Assembly (NCBI GenBank): GCA_022410635.1
Contig: JAJVDF010000298.1
Coordinates: forward strand, 455,295 to 519,294
Direction: 5' to 3'
Length of the DNA: 64,000 bases
From: Tretioscincus oriximinensis
Taxonomy: Eukaryota; Chordata; Lepidosauria; Squamata; Gymnophthalmidae
The notes under the pieces were generated by a model, which saw nothing but the letters and a program-made list of their open reading frames with translations, searched no databases and was not told where the DNA came from. Shown piece by piece: positions 43,922 to 54,854 of this stretch (position 1 is the first letter of the stretch; every line of letters starts with the position of its first letter). The translations under genes and the position numbers were made by a program.

Positions 43922-44032
43922 GGGCTGACCAGATGACCCCTTTTGGGGGGTGGGTGGGTTTGAAAACCCAGTTTTGGGGGTGCCTCCCNGGTTTTCACCC
44001 CTTCTCCCCAAAGNGGTGATGTAGTCAGCCTA
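43922..44032. mobile_element. Palindromic hAT MITE (family P), short copy 3
   Basis: 'gggctgaccagatgacccct' at the left and 'gtagtcagccta' at the right; about 110 bp, lacking the central arms of copies 1 and 2. The flanks 'gctccgat' and 'gctntgag' are a diverged 8-bp duplication. Confidence 0.7.
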
Positions 44033-44044
44033 GCTNTGAGCTAG

Positions 44045-44190
44045 GATAGCTTAAAACATCCCTACTCTCTCTCCCTTCCCTATTTTTAGATATTGCTGTT
44101 TTAATCTGNTAATTTGGTTTTTATTGTTAACCGCCCTGAGACCTTTGAGTACGGGGCAGTATAGAAAAGTAAATAAATAAATAAATAATA
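44045..44190 (+). mobile_element. L2-clade LINE 3' UTR and terminus
   Basis: 'cccttccctatttttagata', 'ttgttaaccgccctgagacc', 'acggggcagtatagaaaag', (TAAA)n tail. Confidence 0.82.
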
Positions 44191-44194
44191 GTCC

Positions 44195-44960
44195 ATGGCA
44201 AACCATCATGTTCCTTATATTGCCATGCTTATGGATCTGTTTAATTCAGTCCTCTGACTAAGGGCAGAAAGAGACTTGGTTAATTGATCGTTCATTCATT
44301 TCAGTGAGACTAACTGACTTTATTTTACAAATAATTAAAAGCTTTCCATTTTAGTTTCTCTTTTTTGTGTGTTTTTTAAGATCAGCATATTTGTTATGAC
44401 ACTTTTTGCTTGGGGGTGTTACTGAACAGCTTTTGCACATAATGTGTCTCATCTCAGTCTGACTTGTTGTCAACTGCACTTGAAAGCCCGCAAGTCCAAT
44501 CCAGCAGGCTGTTTTTGGTTTTCTTTTGGAGTCCTTTTGTAACATTTTCTTGACATCATTTTCATTGTTTTTTCACAGTCTACAAAGCATAAGATTAGTC
44601 TTTAGGTAACGGACATCAGTTGTCCATTGCATATCTGGTTCAAGTTCAACTCCTCACAAAAGAATTTGAACACTGCTTTGCTTACGTACTATAGATTTGC
44701 CTTCTTTTAAGGAAATACAGCTTTAGCCTTTCTGAAATGCCTCCCAATTCATGCTAGGGGCCGTTTTAAACTTGTATTATTGGTATTTAAGGCACAGTGA
44801 CTTGGGACAACTAATTATCTGGCAGCTTATCTGATAGGATCTACCCCCACCCCCTGGGTCTTACGATCTGCCCCTAAGGGATGACGTGTGCTTCTACCAA
44901 CAGCTACACCTCTTTCATGGCTGCAGGACTTGGCCCCAAAGCTGTGGAAGAGCCTCCCTC
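44195..44960. other. Unassigned DNA
   Basis: No gene recognised. 44345-44560 is AT-rich with no repeat signature. Confidence 0.35.
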
Positions 44961-44961
44961 T

Positions 44962-45195
44962 ACATAAGAACATAAGAACATAAGAAGAGCCATCCTGGAT
45001 CAGGCCACAGCCCATCTAGTCCAGCATTCTGTGTCACACAGAGGCCCACCAGATGCACCTGGGCAGTCCGAACAGAGGAAAGCAAAATATGCTGCTCCTG
45101 TTCATGACTCCCTGCAAATGGTATCTCAGGAGTCCTGCCTGTTGCTCCATCCCAGAGGCAACATCCAGACATCCATCCTAGTATCCATTATAAAA
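44962..45195 (-). mobile_element. CR1 3' end, TTATGTTC lineage
   Basis: 'acataagaacataagaacat', 'cctggatcaggccacagccc', to 'catccatcctagtatccatt', where the palindromic MITE begins. Confidence 0.9.
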
Positions 45196-45282
45196 TAGGC
45201 TGACCAGATGACCCCTTTGGGGGGGTTTGAAAACCTGCTTTTGGGGTCCCTCCCAGCACCCCAAAGGGAGGGTACTGTCCAT
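45196..45282. mobile_element. Palindromic hAT MITE (family P), one-ended copy 4
   Basis: Starts 'taggctgaccagatgacccc' immediately after CR1 sequence and keeps 'tttgaaaacctgcttttggg', but no right terminus is found before an L2 fragment begins. Confidence 0.65.
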
Positions 45283-45430
45283 TTTCAAAGGAGACTAAAA
45301 CATTTCTTTTTGATTTGCCAGAATGATGTTGCTAGGTGGGGTTGCAGGATGTTTGTAATGATATTTATATATGTTTTACGGTAAAGCGCTGTGGAAAAAA
45401 GACATCATAAAAACATATTTATTATTATTT
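45283..45430 (+). mobile_element. L2-clade LINE 3' end
   Basis: 'ggagactaaaacatttcttt' (RT C-terminus LKTFLF-like), then 'ggtaaagcgctgtgg' and an ATT-rich end, typical of L2 termini. Confidence 0.6.
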
Positions 45431-45431
45431 G

Positions 45432-45592
45432 TGAAGTATTAGACTCTTACCTGATAGTCTCCCTCTTCAATTCCACACTCATCCCTGAATCCAGCTGAAT
45501 AAAGAATCACAGTTCTTTAGAACTCTCTCAGCTCCATCTACTCCACAGGGTGTCTGTTGTGGAGAATGCAACAAAAGCTATGTGTTCTGCCA
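45432..45592 (+). mobile_element. SINE-B copy, degraded
   Basis: Head 'tattagactcttacctgata', B-box side 'cttcaattccacactc', body 'cacagttctttagaactctc' and 'tccacagggtgtctgttgtg'. Confidence 0.75.
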
Positions 45593-45599
45593 TTTGATA

Positions 45600-46400
45600 A
45601 AAAGGGGATGATGATTGTTTAATAATAGAAAGCACCTGTTTAAGTGTATCTGATGCACNCTGATAGTTTGTGTCAATGAAAAGGGTGCCATGGGAATGGA
45701 TTTCTTTCTTAGCTGCTTACACTACCTGGGCAAGTATCCCAAATTAGTTTATAGCAAAACATTAATTCAGAATAAAATCAAGAATCCATTAGATTTTGCA
45801 TTCAAATGGAAACCCACACATTGCGAATGCCTTAAAAAAAAGCACTGAAAATCGAGCATGGGTAAGTCTGACTTCACTAGGAAAAACATTTCACCAAAAA
45901 GATCACAAGGAAATTTGATATGATCCCACAAAGTAGCAGGTGCCCTTTGCTATATTAAAAAGAAAGGGAAAATCAATTCAGACAATCATGTTGGTTAACA
46001 CAGAAAAAGAAAAGTTGTGAAGGCATTGGTGAGTCATAAGCTGTATGCCCACCAATTCCAGAGTAATTTTAGAGATTCTTGTAGCGCAACTGGATTCAAG
46101 ACATCTCTGATGGAGGTCACAGCANCGATAAAGCCAGAGAATGGCAGAAAGCTCCTCCATTCCAAAGAACCTGCCAGAGAATTTCACATAAGCCTTTATA
46201 TCATTTGGAGGCAGTCTTTGCCCTCCCCAACATGGCTATCACTAAATTATAACAGAATTCCCTTTAAAAAAGCTTTAACATTTCATCCATGATGAAGCAG
46301 ATTACCAAAACAAGACAGCATTTANGATAAATCCCTCAACCTCATGGAAATGGTCTATTTTTCCATACCCCTTAATTGGGCAGCAAGATAAGTTTCATCT
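45600..46400. other. Unassigned DNA
   Basis: No gene or repeat is recognised; the 91- and 69-codon ORFs at 45978-46292 lie on opposite strands over the same bases. Confidence 0.35.
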
Positions 46401-46404
46401 TTGG

Positions 46405-46870
46405 AGTANTGGAATTAGCCTGTTGCATTATGACAATGGAATGGGCTCTAGCCCCTCCTCCCCCTTGCTCCCATCCATGCCTCCAGTTACACCCTCTCAT
46501 TCTTGCTCCCTCCCATCCCCCCTTCACTTCCTGCTTCTTCACATAGTTNTTTCTTTCTTTCCATTTTCCTTTCTTTATTTAATCTTTTTTATCTTCCTTC
46601 CCTTCCATCTTTCACCCATTCCTTCCTTCCTTTCCCTCCCAGTACTGAACCCTGGGGTATTTCACTTCTCACATCTTTCCACCCAGCGAAGTGTCCATTT
46701 ATTACTTCCCTCTGTTTTCTGTCTTTTAGCCAGTTTCCAATCAAGGACTCTGGACTCAGGTTACTGCCACAGTTCTGAGCCCCTGGAGGCTGCCAAAGTT
46801 CCACGCCTTGTCATTGGTCTTCTGAGATTGCCGAAGTTCCGAGTCCTATCATTGGTCATCATACCTCAGA
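46405..46870 (-). mobile_element. Composite LINE-derived repeat (copy 2)
   Basis: Same order as 9575-10050. The minus strand reads an RT stretch ending IPQGSVLG (about 46640-46660), then a purine tract of about 150 bp, then the hairpin 'agcccatt ... aacaggct' and 'aattcca' (46410-46452). Extra copies of a 'gccaaagttccgagccctgt cattggtc'-type segment occur at about 46790-46860. Confidence 0.65.
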
Positions 46871-46964
46871 TTGTTGAGTTCTTCTACATGCCTTTTATTA
46901 AATGTATAGATTTCTTAAGTGTGACTTCCAAGATTTATGGACACTTTGCAAATTGCATTTGTTT

Positions 46965-47215
46965 AAGTGTTAGACTCTTATCTGATAGTTTCCTGCTTCA
47001 GTTCCACACTTCTCCATGAAATAAGCTATTCAAAAGCATGAATTGCAAGAAATTCCAACTGACTGCAACTAGATACATGGGAACCACCTGGTGGGGAAGA
47101 TAGAATGTCAGCCTTCAGGCAAAAATACCCTTGTAAGCCACTTTGAGTCCCTTCAAAAGGTGAGAAAGGCAGGGTATAAGAACCCAGTTCTTCTTCTTCT
47201 TCTTTTTTCCCAGGA
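46965..47215 (+). mobile_element. Chimeric SINE: SINE-B head joined to SINE-A body
   Basis: 46965-47019 matches the SINE-B head ('gttagactcttatctgatag', 'cagttccacacttc'). From about 47021 it is SINE-A from mid-body ('agctattcaaaagcatgaat') through the tail 'ccttgtaagccactttgagt' and TTC end. Either a template switch between SINE RNAs or two overlapping insertions. Confidence 0.65.
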
Positions 47216-47219
47216 AAAT

Positions 47220-47860
47220 GCACAATTGTTTTAAAATTGCAGATTTCCCTCGCTTTCCCTCTCCGTGTGCACGAGACCTGAGTTCTGTAACTTTGACATT
47301 CTGAGGAAAAAACTCTTAACCCTATTTCAGAGCTGATGATATATGTCTTAAAGCTCGAACTACTAAAGGCTCCAGGGATGGAGCAACTGCCAACAAAATA
47401 TAATAATGCACTGAGACCGTTGACAATTCACCATTTATTAATGGAGCCCAAAATTTGTCTCCGGTGGCCTCCTCCTCACTCTCCCTTATGGAAAGTCTGG
47501 ACCTGGGACTAATTTGAAAAAATGAAAGCTAAAATTGGATGTCTTTTCACAGTGAGAAATGGGGAAAATAGAAACAAATACCTCACCAAGCTATTTCTCA
47601 TGTTACTGATTCCTGGGTGACACAGATGAACTCCCCCAAATCTCTGTGTCCCAGGAAAGGAAGAAAGGAAGGTCCTTGTGCTGGTAAATCTGAGGGTGGA
47701 CAATGAGCTCTGGAACAAGAGACTCAAATGCAGGAATAAGGCGTATGACACTCAGGCACTGGGCTAAAATTAATAACGATGGGAATATGAGAACCAGCTG
47801 TAACCCATGATAAACTCTTTATAAAAGCAATAGGAACTTGAAAACAGAACTTCTTCCCTT
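47220..47860. other. Unassigned DNA
   Basis: No gene or repeat is recognised. Confidence 0.35.
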
Positions 47861-47864
47861 GCAA

Positions 47865-48115
47865 GAGGAAGTAAGTAAGTAAGAAGGGAGGAAGACATAA
47901 AAATTGGAAGGAAGAAATAAGAGAAGGAAGGAAAGAGGAAGGGATGGAGGGGAGGAGGGAAATAAGGGAGGGAGGGAAGGAGGAAGGAAAGGAGGGAAGG
48001 AAGGAAAGATGAAAGAAGGAACGAGGGAGGAACAAAGGAAAGAGAGAAGAAAGGAATGGAGAGAAGGATAAAGAAGGGAATTAAGGAAAGAAAGGAGCAG
48101 GGACGTAAGAAGAAG
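47865..48115. repeat. GGAA/GGGA-rich polypurine tract
   Basis: About 240 bp with very few pyrimidines on the plus strand, built of GGAA, GAAAG and GGAGG units. Long minus-strand frames across it (rich in L, P, S, F) are compositional artefacts. Confidence 0.95.
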
Positions 48116-48119
48116 GGAC

Positions 48120-49560
48120 TCAAATAACCTCAGTGGTGGCTGGCCACTGGGTTCTTGGGGTCCGGCGAACCCAGAGATTAGAAAACAATGGAGAACCATA
48201 GAGGCTTTAACAGAGGAGCTGCCAACAAATAAAAAAACTCCAGGCAGCTTTTTTAATTAACAAAAGGGGTCGCTGATCCCTGAACCAANGGGAGGNCTGC
48301 CTAAGAGGGGCTACAGTCTCTCTCTCAGTCTCTGCAGAGGTGCCATTCCACTTGCAGACTGAGAGAAACCAGTAAATGCTTGAATATGCCTCCTCCCAGC
48401 CGCTTTCCTAACTTTGCCAAGGNTGAAGGAACCTGTGCCCCCCCAGCCCAAATTGCACCAGACGCCGCTGAATAACCTGTATGGTTTTTATGAACTGGTT
48501 TTGAAGANCTGGCACCAAAATAATATTCCGTTAACAAGGCCATGCCTCCATCACAGCTGACAGACCATGAGACCATCTTCCAATCTCCAAGCACAGCAGA
48601 AATAATTTCAAACCAAGAGCTTCTTTGTTACTTGACGTAAAAGATGTGTTACTCTCTGGCCACCACAAATAGCCATATCTCCCTTGCCTTCATTGTGGAT
48701 CTCCTTAGGAATGTCACCCTCCCCTGGTGTGACCAACACAATTGCTTTGCTGCCATGTAACCTCAGGATTGCATCAATCTCTGCCGAAGAGTCAGTCAAA
48801 GAGTGCAAAAGGGGTTAAATCGTTTAATATCCAGTGAAATGTCTATTCACGGGTCCCAACGGTGTGACAAATTGAGTGGAGAAGGTGAGCCTGGGAAAGA
48901 TGAACTCATTTTAATCAAGCCTGTTGGAGATTGTGAAAGCCAAAGAATGGCTGCTGACTCTCAACAATCATCTTTCTGAGCAACTTCCCATTGTTAACAT
49001 TTACATCAGCAGTGTAATCGCTTTGTGGGAAATCATATTCTCTCTCCCCTCACATGCAAAAAAAAATAATAAAAGGTGGTGGTTTCTTCTAGCAAATGCT
49101 CCCTTCATTATATCAGCTGCTTGTTCTTCTCTCCAGAGAGAAGAGTAACAATTTGAGCTTGTGAAAATATAGCAGATGAATTGCAGAGCAGGGGGGAAAA
49201 AATTGGATTCCTTTGTCTGTTTCTCTGGAACACCTCAAAATGTGATCCCCATACTGCATTTTCCTTAAGGAATTAGGGCAACATTTCCTGCTCGTCTTTT
49301 GAAAGAGATTATAGTAATGCGTTCATCTCATTTTGCTGCACGTTTCATCTTTTGTTTACAACTCGATCTTAATCCTCCAATATCCAACTCTTGCTCCAAG
49401 GGTTGATCCCGACGGGACCAACGCAGCCCTCATCAAGGACAAGGGGAAATGATCAGAAGTGTTCTGGAATCTCAAAAACTGCAGCGATGCTGAAAGAGGT
49501 GGTTTGTTTTATAGGGGAAGAGGTAAAAAACAGTTCTGGTATTATAACTTTCCCTTCCCT
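48120..49560. other. Unassigned and single-copy-like DNA
   Basis: No recognised repeat. 48820-49150 is AT-balanced with several homeodomain-like cores and is noted as a possible conserved noncoding element, by inference only. Confidence 0.3.
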
Positions 49561-49563
49561 GAG

Positions 49564-49815
49564 CGTGAATGGCTCAGTCCCTTAGGAATTCGTCTCTTGT
49601 CTGGGAGATCGGGTTTTGAGGCCTTGTGTNGGACGTGGGGAGGTGTGAGCACCTTCCACTAGCCTGTAGGTCTAGCCAACCCAGCTATTCGAAAGCAAGA
49701 ATTGCAAGAAATTGCAACTGACTGCAAGTAGATACATGGGAACCACCACAGCCTGGTGGGGAAGATAGAATGTCAGCCTTTGAAAAGGTGAGAAAAGTGG
49801 GGTATAAGAACCAAG
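49564..49815 (+). mobile_element. SINE-A copy bearing a giant TTC tail
   Basis: Sense SINE-A: head 'gaatggctcagtcccttagg' (A box), 'cgggttttgaggccttg' (B box), 'gcaagaattgcaagaaattg', and a tail shortened by deletion of the 'gtaagcc' segment ('agcctttgaaaaggtgagaa'). It passes directly into the TTC array. Confidence 0.9.
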
Positions 49816-50360
49816 TTCTTCTTCTTCTTCTTCTTCTTCTTCTTCTTCTTCTTCTTCTTCTTCTTCTTCTTCTTCTTCTTCTTCTTCTTCTTCTTCTTCT
49901 TCTTCTTCTTNNNNNNNNNNNNNNNNNNNNNNNNNNNNNNNNNNNNNNNNNNNNNNNNNNNNNNNNNNNNNNNNNNNNNNNNNNNNNNNNNNNNNNNNNN
50001 NNNNNNNNNNNNNNNNNNNNNNNNNNNNNNNNNNNNNNNNNNNNNNNNNNNNNNNNNNNNNNNNNNNNNNNNNNNNNNNNNNNNNNNNNNNNNNNNNNNN
50101 NNNNNNNNNNNNNNNNNNNNNNNNNNNNNNNNNNNNNNNNNNNNNNNNNNNNNNNNNNNNNNNNNNNNNNNNNNNNNNNNNNNNNNNNNNNNNNNNNNNN
50201 NNNNNNNNNNNNNNNNNNNNNNNNNNNNNNNNNNNNNNNNNNNNNNNNNNNNNNNNNNNNNNNNNTCTTCTTCTTCTTCTTCTTCTTCTTCTTCTTCTTC
50301 TTCTTCTTCTTCTTCTTCTTCTTCTTCTTCTTCTTCTTCTTCTTCTTCTTCTTCTTCTTC
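49816..50360. repeat. (TTC)n expansion containing an assembly gap
   Basis: Perfect TTC units for 95 bp to 49910, an n-run at 49911-50265, then 95 bp more of TTC. The real array length is unknown. The array extends the 3' tail of the SINE-A at 49564. Confidence 0.97.
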
Positions 50361-50504
50361 CCTTACGTCAGTAATACAGGAAACAGCATTCTACTGAGCA
50401 ATTCTTAAATTGGTAGTTGAGCAACAAAGATTGTATAGATCTGCCCACTTGTTAAGGGTCCCCACTTATAGGGTACCTCCAGATGGCATCTTAATAAGGC
50501 AGTC

Positions 50505-50590
50505 ACAGAATCATAGAATCCTACAGTTGGAAGAGACCCCCAGGGTCATTGGGTCAAATGCCCTGCTCAATATTCTGTAAGCAAGCAGTT
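50505..50590 (-). mobile_element. CR1 3' terminus, TATGATTC lineage
   Basis: 'cagaatcatagaatcctaca' then 'gttggaagagacccccaggg'. Only the last 85 bp of the element. Confidence 0.8.
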
Positions 50591-50599
50591 GTGGATAAC

Positions 50600-51845
50600 T
50601 AATGCCCAGACAACTGAGCAATGTGGGGCAAGCAAAAGGGCTCCTTTGGTCTGCTCCATTGCCCGTGGGATGTTGCTCGCCTATATGGCCTGTGGCGTGA
50701 CTTAGCAGACCTCCTCTTATGTTCTGGTGTTCTTAGACACTATTTGGGTATGAAATAAGTCCCAGTACAGAAATGTGTACTTTCATAATAAGAAGAAACT
50801 AGGTGGAAATTCCTTCTGTTTGAAATATAATGCCTACAAAGAAAATGATGGCAAAAGACTCAAGACACCAGGTAGACAACACCAGATACTGTATATTACC
50901 ATAAAACCCTTTAAGCTAAATGAAAACACAATGAAATTACGATAATTGATCTTATCCCAAACCCCAGTGGACCTTATTGCAAATTTTGACTTCTCTTATT
51001 GCATGCGTTCCCTTCAGTGAAGAGTGAATGGTTTGTTTATGAAAGGATGAGGGTATGCATGGGCTCACAATTGGGTTATTCTTGATTTAAAATAATTGCA
51101 ATTTTTAACACGTCATCTGGAGACCTCCCAAGTTCTCTCTATCAACCTAGGTTGCCATTGGTTTAAGACAGAACTATCTGTAAAAAATGGCCTATTCTAC
51201 CCCAGGCCTAGCTGTTGGCACCCCAAGCTGAACCAAAAATCTACAAGTGGAGACACAGAGTAAAAGCCACACTCTAAACAACAACTGTATCCCCTTACGT
51301 TGGCTATGTGAATGGATTCTTGAAGCTGTGTGAGCACATGGGGCGGATTTGCCTTGATGTAACAATAGCTGTAGAAATATGCCATGCGGATGTAACCTAT
51401 ATGGNGTATTTACACAACTTAAAGCGCATTATTGGCCCCTGAGGAATTCAGGTCTTCACAAATAAAAGCACAACAATGAATAGGTAAAGGAGGCACTTAA
51501 CGTATCTTGGCATTTCACCCTGTATATAGGGATAACATTTAAATAAATAAATAAAAATACCTAAAGTTTAATTAAGTAGATGGGTGAAATTCAGTTAATT
51601 CAAGCAACTGGCAGCTAGCGAGGAAGACGATTACAAAGCCACAGATGCAGGCAGAAAATGAGATAAAGCAACATTTCAGATTAAAATTGCATCAGCTTGC
51701 TGCAGCTGTGACTTCTGCAGTTGTTGGCTTTTCTCTTTCTTGACAAAGTTGTTAATAACTTGTTCTTGAGAAACCAGCTGACTTTATACAGCCCATACTT
51801 TTTTCTGTATTTCGGAGGAGTCAGAAAGCGCTGCTGTCCACATGC
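50600..51845. other. Unassigned DNA
   Basis: No gene recognised. At 50690-50735 'cctcctcttatgttctggtg' may be a CR1 octamer end in sense orientation. The rest shows no repeat signature. Confidence 0.35.
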
Positions 51846-51849
51846 CATT

Positions 51850-52490
51850 CCAAAGGTCTCAGGACAGTTAACAATAAAAACCAAATTAACATACTAAAAC
51901 AACAATATCTGAAAGCAGGGAAGGGAGAGCAGTTTTTTAGGCCAAAGGCCAGATTAAAAAGGTGTGTCTTCAAGAGGTTTCTTAATGCATACAGATATGG
52001 TGATTGGCTGAGTCAAGGGGAGACTGTTTCATAATCTGGAGGCTGCCAGAGAGGAGGCTCTATCCCAGGTTCCCACCCCCTTTGCCACTGAGAGAGGAGT
52101 TACAGTCAGGAGGGCTTCCTCTGCAGATCCCAAGACACGAGCAGGTTGACATAGGAGAAGGTGTTCCTTTGGATATTTGGGACCCAAGTTATTTAGGGCT
52201 TTGTAGGTTAAAGTTGATATATTGAATTGGGCTCAGTAGCAAATTGGTAGCCAGTGCAGATCTTTCAGTACCGGTGTGATATGTGTCCGGTCAGTCATTC
52301 TGGCCAACAGTTTAGCTGCTGTGCTTTGCACAAGCTGCACCTTCTAAATAGTTTTCAAGGGCAGCCCCATATAGAAGTTACCAGAGCCCATTACCAGAGC
52401 ATGGATTACTGTGGCCAGATGGTCCCTATTCAGAAGTGGCCATGACTGGCAAACCAGGTGTAGCTGGAAGTAGGCTGGAAGTAAGCACTT
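51850..52490 (-). mobile_element. L2-clade LINE, second long copy
   Basis: Antisense, about 640 bp, colinear with 25985-26642: 'aaaggtctcaggacagttaa', 'gcagggaagggagagcag', 'gacccaagttatttagggct', 'attgggctcagtagcaaatt', 'ggcagccccatatagaagtt'. It has many frame-breaking changes and a short repeat of 'ttaccagagc' near 52380-52395, so it is older than the 26-kb copy. Confidence 0.85.
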
Positions 52491-52494
52491 TTGG

Positions 52495-52930
52495 CCTACA
52501 TAAGTGTGTTAACCATGGGTATGGCAATCAAGCACATGTGGAAGAAGGATTTCTGCTTGCAATGGCACTAAATGCAAACTCTGCCTTCTACAGCTGCTCC
52601 AGAGCAAGAGAGGCCAGAATCACTAATATAGATCTCGCAAAGTAAATTCTTCTATCCTTTGAATATATCAATTTGGGGGTGTTTGATAACCACAGGTTTT
52701 GTGCACTCACAGTAGAACATTTGTACCGCATCACTAATGTGAAAAAATACCTCTCTTTTTGACATGGCATTTCCCTGGGCAGAAAGCTGGGGGCATCAGA
52801 ATAAGCAGGGTCGAAGACGTTGTTTTCTAGGTCTATTCATATTCATTAATTTTGTATACGGCGTTTTTTCTTCTTAAAACAAAAGCGTTTAACCCTTGTA
52901 GATAATCTGCAATAGCAAGCAGCAGTCTAA
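52495..52930. other. Unassigned DNA
   Basis: No gene or repeat is recognised. Confidence 0.35.
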
Positions 52931-52938
52931 GTACTGTT

Positions 52939-53060
52939 CTGACATATATTTTTAATCCAGATTCACATCTGAAGAACTGGATTAAACCTAGGAAAAAAGC
53001 ACCCCCCCCCAGTATAATCCGGTTCTCAGTACTAAAAATGGATTAAAAATACATGTCAGA
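52939..53060. mobile_element. Palindromic MITE, 122 bp
   Basis: Arms of 22 bp match with one mismatch: the left arm starts 'tctgacatatatttttaatc' and the right ends 'gattaaaaatacatgtcaga'. Inner segments 'gaactggattaaac' and 'taatccggttctc' also pair. Related sequence at 840-905. No clear target duplication. Confidence 0.6.
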
Positions 53061-53214
53061 GTAGCAAGAATCTTTTGAACTTGGATTGAGGAATATTCCA
53101 TACAAATAGTCCAGAGCTGCTGCATTGCTAATTACTTTTCTATTCCCCAATTGTCTCAAAATCATTTTTAAACTTGTGTAGACTGAAATAAGGACTTCAT
53201 AACTATACTCAAAT

Positions 53215-53420
53215 ATATCTGATGAATTGGGCACAGCCCACTCTGTCTCATACAATGCCCCACCAATTGCACCAGTGCATTCTCCAGCAGAAAAAAGCAA
53301 AACTTTCACTTGCTCTTGACTCCTTGCAAATAGTATTTCAGAAATACTGCCTTTGTTCCATTCTGGAGGGAGTATAAAGAAATCCAGCCTAACAGGCATT
53401 GATAAATGCACCCTTGAAAC
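53215..53420 (-). mobile_element. CR1 fragment, TTATGTTC lineage
   Basis: Antisense: 'gaattgggcacagcccactc', 'gccccaccaattgcaccagt', 'caaatagtatttcagaaata'. Heavily diverged. Confidence 0.7.
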
Positions 53421-53499
53421 ATTCCTGTAGGAAAAGTATTCTAACATTCCTGTATTCTACTATACATCCGGTTACATCCCCACCCCATGATTGGGTGAA

Positions 53500-53825
53500 A
53501 AAACAAAAGCCATGTTTTCATCTCATTGTGGCAATGGGGAAGGCAGCCAGGTACCTAGAACACAGAAATACTAGAATATAGTATTTGTATTTCTTGCTTC
53601 TGGGCCAGAAACAAGAATGTTTCTTCCTGGGGAGACAGGCAGAAAAATATTGACTAATATTTTGATTAAGATGACTAACCAAGATGTAAATACTGAGCAT
53701 GCTCAGTGGGTGATTTTGCCTTGTCTTGTGCTTTCTCATGATATCCTGGTAATCCCGTTAAGGATTGTACACACAGGAAGTCATCTTGCCTCTGTGGCTG
53801 TAGGCATGGCATTGTGAAAACTTCT
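53500..53825. repeat. Dispersed repeat with 16-bp palindrome (copy 2)
   Basis: 'gatgactaaccaagatgtaa', then the palindrome 'actgagcatgctcagt' (53692-53707), then 'gatatcctggtaatcccgtt'. Aligns with 17385-17480. Confidence 0.5.
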
Positions 53826-53864
53826 AGGTCATTTGCTCAAGCTTGGTTGGCAGGTGGGGCAGAA

Positions 53865-54103
53865 CAATCATGAAACTGCAAGGGAGTAGATTTAGATTAA
53901 ATATCAGAAAAAACTTTCTAACAGTCAGGGTGATAAACCAGTGGAACAGTTTGCCACAGGGGGTAGTGAGTTTGCCTTCTCTGGAAGTCTTCAAACAGAG
54001 ACTGAACAGTCATCTTTCTGGGATTGTTTAATGAATCCTGCATCGAGCAGGGGGTTGGACCCGATGACCCTGGAGGTCCCTTCCAACTCTATGATTCTAT
54101 GAT
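53865..54103 (+). mobile_element. CR1 3' end, TATGATTC lineage, sense
   Basis: The sense frame at 53868-54031 reads MKLQGSRFRLNIRKNFLTVR, then VINQWNSLPQGVV and LEVFKQRLNSHLSGIV, the complete CR1 ORF2 C-terminus. Then 3' UTR and the octamer end 'tatgattctatgat'. It is 5'-truncated. Confidence 0.92.
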
Positions 54104-54109
54104 ATTGCT

Positions 54110-54850
54110 AAAAATGTGATAGGAAAACCCCATGTGCCTGCAGCTGAAATGGATTCCCTGCAGTCTAAATAAATGTAGATCTCCCTACAGTGCAGGTTCC
54201 AATCCCCGTTGTGCTGTTTGTGTTGTGAGCAGACATTGAAGCATTCAATCATATGCTTAAAAGAGCAAACCACTGCAGATTTTCATCAGACAAAAAGCAG
54301 ATGTTGAAGTCAATTTGGTTAAAACAGGCAGCCACCAAAGAGACATCTGGGTTGCTTAATTTGTTCATTTTGGTGGAGCCAGAGATCATTTTTAACGCTG
54401 CGTACTGAAGCCAGAGGGTCTCTGTAATAATGGATCCTGGCAGGGCTACAAGCGAGGAATTAGACTAATCCAATCGGGAGGCAAACAACTCGTGTAAAAC
54501 TGTTTTCAGTCTTCCAAGGGTCAAGCAGGATTTAATCCCCTCAATGGTAATAAAAGGTACATGTGAGGCTGGCTGCTGTGGTGCCGGATTTGTGTTTATA
54601 GTTTAATACTGCTTTCATTATAGCCTTAGGCCTAAATGTTTTGGCCAACAATACCTGGTAAAGGGTGTCTGCACAAACAGAAAGCCCTTTCCACTGCTTA
54701 TTCATCAGTGGGATTTTTTTTCTTTTTAAAATGTTTGTGCTTTGCTGATATTCTTCGATCTTGAAAGGCAGTGGAAAGAACTAAGGCAAAAAATATGGAT
54801 GTTCTGGCTTGCTTGACCAACAGAATTTCTCCTCTAATCCTCATAATATG
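54110..54850. other. Unassigned, possibly ancient LINE
   Basis: 54380-54560 ('ggaattagactaatccaatc' and neighbours) faintly resembles the antisense L2 3' region ('ttacaatagtccaatctgg') but I cannot confirm it. No gene recognised. Confidence 0.3.
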
Positions 54851-54854
54851 ATTC

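Noticed and set aside
46423..47019. 198-codon plus-strand ORF
   Set aside because: It crosses the pyrimidine tract, antisense RT sequence and a SINE head; composition is low-complexity and the opposite strand explains the sequence.
47724..48199. Minus-strand ORFs of 103-126 codons rich in L, S, F and P
   Set aside because: They are the complement of the GGAA polypurine tract; periodic composition keeps frames open.
48608..48808. 66-codon minus-strand ORF with an ordinary-looking composition
   Set aside because: Could be an exon relic, but there is no recognisable family, splice context or neighbouring exon, so not called.
49770..50408. 212-codon ORF
   Set aside because: It is a TTC repeat plus a gap read as poly-leucine and poly-phenylalanine; no gene.
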